Below are positions 55,998-64,000 of a DNA stretch of 64,000 nt, piece by piece; within the stretch, counting starts at the first letter, position 1, and each line of letters begins with the position of its first letter. The stretch is from Haemonchus contortus (lineage: Eukaryota > Nematoda > Chromadorea > Rhabditida > Trichostrongylidae), in NCBI GenBank assembly GCA_000469685.2, contig LS997562.1, positions 45,016,869 to 45,080,868 of the forward strand. Reading direction: 5' to 3'. Made by a program: the position numbers and the translations under genes. The notes under the pieces are model-generated. The model was not told where the DNA came from, made no database searches, and was given only the letters and a program-made list of their open reading frames with translations.

Positions 55998-58900
55998 ATT
56001 GATATTAATAAGACGCAATTAATAGTAGGTACAATTGGTCCCTTCTTTGAATAATCGTGCGGGATATCATCCCTGTTGAAACCGCGGAAGGCAGGCTGAT
56101 CACTTTGCTGGCCTCTGCTTTTGAGTATTTGGGGTTTGTTGCAACTGACCACTGCAACTTTTAAGAGCTCGTTCGGGTAAGCCCTAGATCGCGAAGTTCA
56201 ACTTTCAGGTTCTTGAATATGATGAATTGTTTGAAACGTTGGCCGAGAAGCGGCTCAATCGTAACAAAACTGTTCGGCAAAGCAGTGTAAGCACAGGCTA
56301 AAGTTTCGAGGAAGCGAACGTGGAATTCAGCACAATATCTATTGCGGGTATCACTATCTGGGAAGCTCGAGCAACGTTTTATATCCATAATAAATTCAGT
56401 AAAGTCCATGGTGCGGCATAATTCTATTGTTCACCGTCAGTCGATAGCACACTAAGTATCATTCAGGCATTCGACTGACAAATCAGGTTGATCATTTATG
56501 GAAAATTCGCTGCACCAGTGGGCCTAGTCAAGGGGAGAAGTGAATCTCGAATGAGTAATTATACTGAGATCAAGAACGATAGATCTAAGCGCCGAGCGCC
56601 GTAACCAGAGCCAATGCTTCACCACATATTGAACTCCAATTGAATATCTCTGTTTGTGCACTAATACCCAGAGCCTTTCTGTCAAATTGTAGTGCCTGCG
56701 TGAAACCGGGCATTTCCTTTCGGAAAATTGTTGTAACGAAACATGTTTTTCATTCGGGAAATGAGGATCGAGCAAATCGAGCATTCTGAAGTGAACACAA
56801 AAAGGAGGGGATTTCTGCAAGCCGGTCGATCCGAATGGTCAATAGGTGACCTACTTGTAATTGTCACTTTTTGATTCACTGATCTGAACTACCCGTTTCA
56901 AACTCAGAAGCCTTCCTTTTTTCAAGTGGCATACGATCAGTACTTGATCTTATTGGTCGGAACTCTAACAGTGAAGAAATTATGGTCATTTGATATTAAA
57001 TAGTTCAGCGGTCAGATAAGCTTAGCAGCAATAGTGTCCATGCTGTCCTTCCGTCACTGTCAGTCGTTGCAATAGACAAACTTCAGGATACAAAACTGTA
57101 TTCCTGCTATTTTTTGTTTTTTCCGGCATCTGCATTGCTCCGTGTCTACGGTCTACTATTGACAGCCAGGTATTAGGTTCCAAACCAATTTGTCTACGAA
57201 AATATTATTCTGCTATTCCGACAACATTAGGTTGATTGTTTAGTATGCAGATAATTTTTGCAAAACCTTCATTGCTTGGAAATAAGTCTTTTAACTTCAA
57301 AAAATATATTTTTGAGCGTTGAATTGGGGTTGTTCTCCAGTTATAGGGGGAACGGCATCTTCAGGAACGACAGGATGCTTGTTTTTTTTCATTCTTAGCC
57401 TTGTCTTAGCTTGCTTCACTGGGGTACAATTATTTCGCTGTTATTCGGCGTACTAATCTGTTCGGCCTGTACTATTGAACACATTTCAAGAACTTACGTG
57501 ACTTTTTAACCTCTCGACACAATGAACTCTTCGAGAACCCAATAATGTTTCAATGTTTAAAAAATTGAAAGCGGTTCTCTTTATCGTAGAGTAGCTGCTC
57601 CTAAAGGGCGCCATGGTCTTAATGATAAGCCACGTGATGATTAATGATTTTTGGTGATTAAGCTTGAAATCTTCAAGTTGAATGGAGAGACTAGTAAGAT
57701 GCATTAATATTAATCAGTTAATGCATAACTTGGTAGTATTCCGCGATACTTGAAAATAAACTACACTAATAAAATTTGAATGTAATAAGACCAATGGCTC
57801 CTGAGGGTTTTTCAGGAACCATCGTCAACTGTGCCTTTGAATGCCAAAAACCTTAGGTTGCGATATCAATCTCTTCATTATGCATAAAACCTTCCTGAGG
57901 GAACGAATCCTGCTGAAAAAATGTCTCTTTCCCCTTTGCCTTGTTCCTCCCAGGGTCGGGACTTTTTCGTGACCAGGTAAGACGAGACTTTACCCACTTC
58001 AAAACTTCCAACTAGAAAAATCTGTTTTCATTACTTCTCGTGGTCTTCCTGTATTTTAATTTTCAGTTACCTTTGAATATGTCCGTCTCCTACTTTTCTT
58101 TCTAATTTATTCAACAACTTTTTGTTTTTATCAATTCAAACCCGCAGTTTTCGGTTCGACTGAAGCAATGTAAAGCAAATTATAGAAATGCTTTTTTACA
58201 TTCTCAATTCGCATTGTACTTCTCCGAAATCAGTGAATCCTAAGAGTATTTTTCGATTACATTTGAACGCAATGTAGTTCCTTACAAAAACGCAGCCTGA
58301 CAGGCTGTTATTTTTTTCTTTCGGACTATTCGGGATATTGAAGTGATTGTGATTACTTGATTGAAGAACATGATTGACTTGGGAATTCTGTTTCTTTTTT
58401 TTTGAAAACTGTTATTCTACGTCGTGACTTCTTATTTTTCAACGAAAATTGGTGTCGTAATTCAATTAACTAGGGGAGGTAGATGTTATTGAGTGCCCTT
58501 CAATCATATTCAGTTGTCTACCAGCGTTTCCAAAACTAGCTGCTAATCGGCTCATCGAGTTGCGTGCCATGACTTCTGTTTTTGTCTTCAAAAGTTGGAT
58601 CAGGCATATTCGGCTGTGATGCGTTGAAGTTGAGACCCTTTTGACGAGTGAAGTAATTGGCGAAGCTCAGCGCATGCAGAATAGCCGTTCCTGCACTAAA
58701 GTCCTATCAGCATGAATATTTACCACTTTAAAAAGAGATTATGTAGATATTCTTGTAGTAAAGTTGTGAAAGCGTTTTCTTTTTTGCAGCATACCCGTCT
58801 TCCACATTCCTTTTACTTGTTTTCGTTCATCTGCTCTTCTTCCATCCTTGCAAGCTTTCTCCTTTTTGTTCTCTGTACTAACTTTTTCGCTAATTTGCTT

Positions 58901-59236
58901 TTTTTCTTTCTGATTTTCCTCACGCTCTCCTGCGTTTTATCAGATCTCTTCACAAACTCCTCTTGCTGTTTAGCGTAAGACCTTTCTCTGCCTCTTACGA
59001 TTTCATCTTTCTGGTCATGAACCCTGTTCCTTTTGAATGATGGCTCTTTTTCCTCGGAATTTTCCGATAATTCTCTGGACTTTGGTTATAGTTAATGAAA
59101 TTCGAGCTATGGTTGGAAAAATAGTTTGAACCAGCTTCAGTTGTTCCATAGGTTTTCTAGTATCGGAGCGTTCACGTATCCAATTTTCATGCAATTGTCC
59201 GATTTCTGCTTCTTAGTTTTCGAAGTATATAGGGTC
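55998..59236. other. No recognised gene
   Basis: Minus frames at 56161-56409 and 56524-56820 are open but unidentified. The first may be part of the Penelope relic to its left. A hydrophobic T-rich plus frame lies at 58712-58978. The rest is AT-rich without features. Confidence 0.4.
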
Positions 59237-59254
59237 CACAAATAACAGGTTTAT
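59237..59254 (+). repeat. RTE target-site duplication, left copy
   Basis: CACAAATAACAGGTTTAT is repeated exactly at 62416-62433. It directly follows the GAA-repeat tail of the element (minus orientation). Confidence 0.95.
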
Positions 59255-59274
59255 CTTCTTCTTCTTCTTCTTCT
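59255..59274 (-). repeat. GAA-repeat 3' tail of the RTE element
   Basis: Six or seven GAA units on the minus strand follow the TAACGCTAGGGA end of the element. RTE elements use such short repeats, rather than poly-A, to prime reverse transcription. Confidence 0.85.
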
Positions 59275-59282
59275 CCCTAGCG

Positions 59283-62200
59283 TTAATCCCGCGCCGTCGC
59301 AGGGTCCGCTGTTCTTGTCAGCCGTCTCCATTTCATTCTATCTACGGCATCTTCTGCCGTCACCTTGGTTTCGGCGAGGTCCTTCTTGATCACGTCCCGC
59401 CATCTCTTCTTTGGGGCTCCTCGTGGTCGCTTACCTTGAGCCTCGAATTCCATTGCTTCCCTTATCGGATGGCTCTGTGGTCTTCTTAGCACATGCCCGA
59501 ACCATCGCAGGCGCTGCTCTCTCATCTTGAGTTGAATTGGAGCTGTTTGCATAGCCGTCCTGACGTCTTCATTTCTGACCCGATCCAGCCGCGTCCAGCC
59601 GCAGGCCCATCTGAGCATTCTCATTTCAGCGGAGTGGAGTTGTCCTTCGTGGAATTTACTCACGGGCCAACACTCGCTGCCGTAGAGCATCGTGGGCCTT
59701 ACCACTGCCCGATACACCTTTCCTTTCAGGGTCCTGGAGCACCGACGGTCGCAGAGGATACCGGTGGACTCCCTCCACTTCATCCATGCCGCATTTATTC
59801 GGGATTTCACGGCTTGGTCCACGCTACCATCAGCGGCTAGATCACTCCCCAGATAGCGGAAGTCCTGGACCTTTTCGATGGCTTCCCCGCGACCGTCGAC
59901 GATTGACTCCGTGCCCTCCTCGGAGCTGAGAAACTTGGTCTTCTTCACGTTCAGCCGGAGTCCACTCTCCGCCAATACCCTTTGCCAATTCTGGAGTTTA
60001 TCCTGGAGTTCATCCTTGCTCTCCGCTATCAGAGCGATGTCATCAGCGTAGAGGATGGTCTTCAGTGGTCCATCCATGAGTTCTTCTGTGATGACGTCCA
60101 TCGTGAGCAGGAAGAGGAACGGACTTAGAGCTGATCCCTGGTGTACTCCAACCGTGACATCTATTGCTCCGGTTTGGCCGTGTGGGGTGCGTATTGTTGT
60201 GGTGGAGCCATCGTACATGTCCTTCACCAGAGAGATCAGGTGTTCTGGAACCTTTCGTTTTCGGAGCGCTCTCCAGAGGACTTGTCGCGGGAGACGGTCG
60301 AAAGCCTTCTCCAGATCGAGGAAGGCTATGTAGCAGGGTCTACGCTTTTCTCGATACTTCTCCATAACTTGTCTAGCTATGAAGATGGCGTCCGTTGTAG
60401 ACCTTTCAGGCATGAAGCCGAACTGCTTCTGTGAGATTGGGACCAATTCTCTCAATCTTGAGTCGACCAGCCGCTCGTACAGCTTCATCGTGTGAGCAGT
60501 CAACCTGATTCCCCGGTAGTTGGAACACTCCATCGCGTCCCCCTTCTGCTTGAAGATTGGAACGATGGTACTTTTCCTCCATGCATCTGGGATTCTTCCT
60601 TCAGCGGTGACAGTGTTCAGGAATCGGGTGAGCCACTTTACCCCGTACTCTCCGAGCGCTTTCCATGCCTCGATCGGTACTCCATCCGGGCCAGTTGCCT
60701 TCCCAACCTTCATCTTTCCCATTGCTCTACGCACCTCATTCTCCGTCCAGAGATTGATTGGGCCAGCCGTTGCCTCTAGTTGGGAGCTGTTCTGGCGGGC
60801 GAATTCTTCGTTGAGGAGTCCGTCGAAGTATTCCTCCCACCTACGCCTGACCTCGCCAGGCTTCCTCAGTATGGCACCCTCGCTGTTCCTGACGGACTTC
60901 ACTACCCCGATGTCCCGAGTGGCGCGGTGACGCGCTTTCGCCAGGCGGAAGACGAACTTCTCTCCTTCTCGACTGTCGAGTTTCTCATACAAGGCGTCCA
61001 TTTCCGTGTTCTTCGCCTTCGCGACAGCAGCCTTGGCGAGCCTCTTGGAAGTTCTGTAGGCAGCTAGGTCCTCTGGAGCTCGTGTCTTTTGCCAGCGCTT
61101 GTAAGCCGATTTCTTCTGCCTCACAACTCGTTGGACTTCATCATTCCAGAACCATGCTTCCTTGTCCCCTCGGAAACCACCTCGAGTTTCCCCCAGCGTT
61201 TCCTTTGCACATCGCAGGATGACCTCCACAGCGTTGCTCCAAGTCTGCTGGATCGGCCCTTCGGGATTTGGAAGTCCAGCTTCCAGTATCTTTTCTTTGA
61301 GGTGTTCTCTTTCGGACTGGTGCAACTTCCACCACCGGATCCTCCGTTCCGTTCTTGTCCTCGGTTTCTTGGGAAGATCGATGGCTATGTCTGCTAGTAG
61401 AGGTCTGTGCTGTGGTGCCAAGTCTTCTCCGGGCAGTACCTTGATGTCTTTTACAGTTTTGAGGGACGACCTTCTTACCAGCACATGATCTATTTCCGTT
61501 TCTTTCCCTCCACTGCTGTAGGTTACCTTCTGGGACTTCCTTTTCGCGAAGAAGGTGCTGCAGACTGCCAAGTCGTGAGCTATAGCCAGGGCAAGGACCC
61601 TTTCTCCCTCATCGTTTCTGAGTCCTACACCTTTACCTCCATGCACCCTTTCCAGTCCCCTCCTTTCACTGCCGACGTGCCCATTCAGATCACCTGCTAT
61701 GGTAAGATAGTCCCCCTCCGCAACTGATCGGATGGTCTCGTCAAGTCTCAGATAGAACTCATCTTTTTCGTAGATGGGGCAGCCGGCTTGAGGTGCGTAC
61801 ACTGATATTATTGTCCAGTTCCCCTCCTTCGTGTCTATCCTCACCGATATGATTCGACTGCTGACCCTGTTGACGGCGGAGACAGAGTCTTTCAGGGAGT
61901 CTGCCACTGCTACAGCCACACCATTTCGTTTGGTGTCTTCTCCGTTGTAGAAGAGTTTGACACCCTCTCCAATTTCTCTGGCCTTTGCTCCCTTCCAGCG
62001 GGTCTCCTGAAGGCATAGGACTTGGATGTTCCTGCGCTTCATGAGATCAGCGACTTCTCGGGACTTCCCAGTGAGCGATCCCACATTTAGAGTCCCTATT
62101 CGAACTAACTTCTTTGGCCGAGGTCGTTCACTCCTCGGTAGCCCTCGCATACTGTCCACAGAACTCAGGCGAGGGCCCTGTGCGCCACTTCCGGGTGACG

Positions 62201-62324
62201 TCCTAGCTTTATCACGGATACTCTTTGAGACTTTAGACATATTTGTTGTGACTGGTTCCTCCATCAGCCGGCCTGTCAACCTGGCCTGACGCTGGTACCG
62301 ATACCATTTTTGCAATTTTTGCAA
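59283..62324 (-). CDS. RTE polyprotein: endonuclease plus reverse transcriptase
   Basis: This 1013-residue protein makes and inserts cDNA copies of its own RNA. The N-terminus is basic. An apurinic-type endonuclease spans about residues 74-310: TLNV (N80), LQETRW (E107), GDLNGH (D212, N214), EIDH (D279, H280) and QHRPL (H306). Its key residues are all present. The reverse transcriptase covers about 530-800: KATGPDGVPIEAWK (542-555), SNYRGIRLTAHTMKLYERLV (601-620), QFGFMPERSTTDA (634-646), AFLDLEKAFDRLPR (667-680, catalytic D670), GVHQGSALSP (726-735) and the catalytic YADD (759-762). The C-terminal block LRWFGHVLRRPQ (939-950) and KRPRGAPKKRW (965-975) is typical of the family. The ATG at 62324 gives the full frame. 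A later start near M29 is possible. Many short plus-strand frames here are its shadows. Confidence 0.96.
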   Translation of the reverse strand: MQKLQKWYRYQRQARLTGRLMEEPVTTNMSKVSKSIRDKARTSPGSGAQGPRLSSVDSMRGLPRSERPRPKKLVRIGTLNVGSLTGKSREVADLMKRRNIQVLCLQETRWKGAKAREIGEGVKLFYNGEDTKRNGVAVAVADSLKDSVSAVNRVSSRIISVRIDTKEGNWTIISVYAPQAGCPIYEKDEFYLRLDETIRSVAEGDYLTIAGDLNGHVGSERRGLERVHGGKGVGLRNDEGERVLALAIAHDLAVCSTFFAKRKSQKVTYSSGGKETEIDHVLVRRSSLKTVKDIKVLPGEDLAPQHRPLLADIAIDLPKKPRTRTERRIRWWKLHQSEREHLKEKILEAGLPNPEGPIQQTWSNAVEVILRCAKETLGETRGGFRGDKEAWFWNDEVQRVVRQKKSAYKRWQKTRAPEDLAAYRTSKRLAKAAVAKAKNTEMDALYEKLDSREGEKFVFRLAKARHRATRDIGVVKSVRNSEGAILRKPGEVRRRWEEYFDGLLNEEFARQNSSQLEATAGPINLWTENEVRRAMGKMKVGKATGPDGVPIEAWKALGEYGVKWLTRFLNTVTAEGRIPDAWRKSTIVPIFKQKGDAMECSNYRGIRLTAHTMKLYERLVDSRLRELVPISQKQFGFMPERSTTDAIFIARQVMEKYREKRRPCYIAFLDLEKAFDRLPRQVLWRALRKRKVPEHLISLVKDMYDGSTTTIRTPHGQTGAIDVTVGVHQGSALSPFLFLLTMDVITEELMDGPLKTILYADDIALIAESKDELQDKLQNWQRVLAESGLRLNVKKTKFLSSEEGTESIVDGRGEAIEKVQDFRYLGSDLAADGSVDQAVKSRINAAWMKWRESTGILCDRRCSRTLKGKVYRAVVRPTMLYGSECWPVSKFHEGQLHSAEMRMLRWACGWTRLDRVRNEDVRTAMQTAPIQLKMREQRLRWFGHVLRRPQSHPIREAMEFEAQGKRPRGAPKKRWRDVIKKDLAETKVTAEDAVDRMKWRRLTRTADPATARD

Positions 62325-62341
62325 GGCATGGAGTTGCCTCG

Positions 62342-62413
62342 GCAGGGATCGAACTCACACTTCCTCTAAGTGCAGACGTGAGCCTACACTCTTATCCACT
62401 CGGCTATCCCTGC
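62342..62413 (-). promoter_or_regulatory. tRNA-like 5' head of the RTE with Pol III boxes
   Basis: Read on the minus strand, the first 72 bases resemble a tRNA. GCAGGGA at the start pairs with TCCCTGC at the end (9 bp if GGCAGGGAT and ATCCCTGCC are counted). The A box TAGCCGAGTGG lies at 62406-62396 and the B box AGTTCGATCCC at 62355-62345. GTGTAG can pair with CTGCAC as an anticodon-like stem. The 3' half of the T stem is missing, so this is not a functional tRNA gene. It most likely serves as an internal promoter or was captured from a tRNA-derived SINE. Confidence 0.7.
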
Positions 62414-62415
62414 CT

Positions 62416-62433
62416 CACAAATAACAGGTTTAT
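62416..62433 (+). repeat. RTE target-site duplication, right copy
   Basis: An exact copy of 59237-59254, adjoining the tRNA-like 5' end of the element. Confidence 0.95.
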
Positions 62434-63161
62434 ATGAATCAAAAACCACCTAGACCACTATTATGTGTAATTCTAGTGTCGAAAGCGATTCAGGTCTATA
62501 TATACATAATAATAATGCAACAGAGATGAAAACAAGAAGGTGCTTTATGGTGCAGGTTCTGTTCGGAAAGATAAGCAAGTGGAAAGGGAAGGGGTGGAAT
62601 TCGTAGTGCTCTTCTCGCCTTCATACTTTTCTCGGGTAAAACTAAGTGATTACTAACTCAGTACCAGCTATTTTCTCCTCTTTTAATTTTTCGCTCTGCC
62701 TCGTTGCACTTTTTGTCATTTTGACATTAATAGAAATGATTTTATATCATAATTGACTGAGGGCAAGAGAACTTGTTATGATTGGTAGATTTTAGATTCA
62801 CCACTTGGGTTACGAACGCTAACGCATGCATCACATGCCCACAGCCGCTTATCCACAATCCTACTTAGTAATAACCCAGATATTTTTCATGCTCCGTCTG
62901 CATGATACTGCATCCCTCGAAATTCCGCTGAGATTTCATATCTGGAAATCGCGCGTCAAGGATGCAGTGCTGAAGAGTGAAGAGCTTTTTCAAGCGCGTA
63001 GTCATCATGAATGTCCCCTTTCGATATTTCGCTCGTATTTAAGTGAAGGAAACTTCTGTTCCGCAGCGGAGATCTAATGGAAAGCAGTAGATTGTCTATT
63101 GCCAACTGATGCCAATAGTTTTTCCATTCTCACACGAAAGGTGCTTTTCTCGAGAAATTTG
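62434..63161. other. No recognised gene
   Basis: AT-rich. A plus frame at 62826-63077 (83 codons) is unsupported. Confidence 0.4.
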
Positions 63162-63487
63162 CTATCTTTCTCCAAAGCATTCTGAAAGCCCGGGGAAACG
63201 CTTGATGGCCATCGGAAGTAGAGTGAATACATTTTCATGGTGGGCGAAACTGTGAGCTGATCTGACGTTAAAAGTACTCAGCTCTCTCAAAACATTATTC
63301 ACTGTCTCGCGCACATTAGCATGCTTTAACTCAAGTGGTGAAGAGGCAAGATCGACAAGAGAGAAATTAGTTTGGTAGTTGAGCAAGAGGGGATAAAGAG
63401 TATTAATGAGACCGGTTTTTCCGACGTTCCTGGACAATATAAATAATGATGCGACGATAGTTCTAGCAAAACTCCTCCCCGACGTAT
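63162..63487 (-). CDS. Candidate exon, unidentified
   Basis: A minus frame is open for about 108 codons, from just after a TAA near 63490 to the stop at 63162. It has no ATG until the C-terminal third, which suggests an exon rather than a full ORF. It reads GRSFARTIVASLFILSRNVG, then YPLLLNYQTNFSLVDLASSP and RETVNNVLRELSTFNVRSAH. No plus frame competes. No family is recognised and no acceptor with a good pyrimidine tract was found. Confidence 0.25.
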
Positions 63488-64000
63488 TTAGTTAAAAACC
63501 GTGATGGGTTGATGAGCTACTAACCTATAAGCATCCTCCTCAACGTTTTATGCCACAAGCTTTCCCAAGAAAAGGCAAATTCTCTAGAACAAAAGTTATG
63601 TGATCCAAAAAAAGCCAACGAGGACTCAATTTCATTTTAGGCTTACCATATTTTCAGTAAATATGATTCTTTGACAGTTTTTTTTTCAGATGTTGTGTTC
63701 GATTTTGTAATATGTAGCATAACTCAAAAGCAATATGGTCAAACATGAATAATAGAATACGTGCAAATACGACTATGCAATAAAGTGAATTTTGCAAAAT
63801 GATAGCAGTTCTCTATATTTAGTTCAGTAGAATGCATTACCTCTATTTCTGGGGATCTTGCTGACTGAATTAGATTGTCATTCGAGTGAAGAATAAAATT
63901 ATCTGTTCGAAATATCATGAAAGACTCCTCTAACGGAAATGGATTGTAGAAGAAAAAGGACTTAAGGAGAAAAAGGATTCAATCTGACTCTTCACCAGCT
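63488..64000. other. No recognised gene
   Basis: AT-rich end of the window without open frames or repeats of note. Confidence 0.5.

Larger units (their letters stand above)
59255..62415 (-). mobile_element. Complete RTE-type non-LTR retrotransposon
   Basis: A 3161-base insertion is bounded by perfect 18-base target-site duplications. On the minus strand it has a tRNA-like 5' head (62414-62341), a 1013-codon ORF with no stop or frameshift, 27 bases of 3' sequence and a GAA-repeat tail (TTC repeats at 59255-59272 on plus). Short simple-repeat tails and a single endonuclease/reverse transcriptase ORF are typical of the RTE clade. The intact ORF and identical duplications imply a very recent insertion, possibly from a still active family. 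Confidence 0.97.

Noticed and set aside
59493..62289. Plus-strand ORFs of 60-136 codons across the intact RTE
   Set aside because: They are antisense shadows of the 1013-codon ORF.
1..64000. CRISPR arrays, prokaryotic operons, rRNA genes, spliced-leader or snRNA genes
   Set aside because: None of their diagnostic sequences was seen on reading both strands. The tandem repeats have no spacers.

Overview
The window looks like part of a nematode nuclear genome, most likely a strongylid (hookworm-like) worm. This is an inference. It rests on AT-rich gene-poor DNA, non-LTR retrotransposons of the RTE type, a tRNA-derived SINE with tandem A and B boxes, Penelope-like and mariner-like remnants, and candidate exons bounded by short GT...AG introns. 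No bacterial operon, rRNA, CRISPR array or conserved host gene was recognised. About 200 open frames of 60-150 codons exist in six frames. A rough calculation for DNA of this base composition gives a similar number by chance, so frames without homology or consistent splice sites are reported only as weak candidates.

Region by region. 0-15 kb: a decayed coding-like block at the left edge, a 131-bp-arm palindrome (4808-5076), two smaller hairpins, a 22-C homopolymer, one copy of a dispersed repeat (12961-13212), and three spliced gene candidates (10133-10580, 13659-13889, and 14403-14979 on the minus strand). 15-20 kb: a decayed RTE retrotransposon that has lost its YADD catalytic box, then a remnant of a second LINE family. 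20-36 kb: a SINE with perfect 17-bp target-site duplications (24679-25009), a mariner transposase remnant touching the second copy of the dispersed repeat, and several unidentified minus-strand open blocks. 39.0-44.3 kb: a degenerate tandem repeat of about 147 bp followed by a 4.6-kb GC-rich minisatellite of 30-bp units, the most striking object here. 44.9-48.2 kb: a Penelope-like remnant with a GIY-YIG endonuclease domain, a GC-rich foldback element and a second SINE copy. 51-56 kb: unidentified open blocks, an RTE reverse-transcriptase fragment and a second Penelope 3' end. 59.2-62.4 kb: a complete, apparently intact RTE element (1013-codon ORF, perfect 18-bp target-site duplication, GAA-repeat tail, tRNA-like 5' head), clearly the youngest insertion.

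The identifiable elements are mostly mobile DNA. The intact RTE supplies endonuclease and reverse transcriptase. The 15-kb and 53-kb pieces are dead relatives of it. The SINE has a different 3' tail and so probably depended on another LINE. The Penelope, mariner and second-LINE pieces are fossils.
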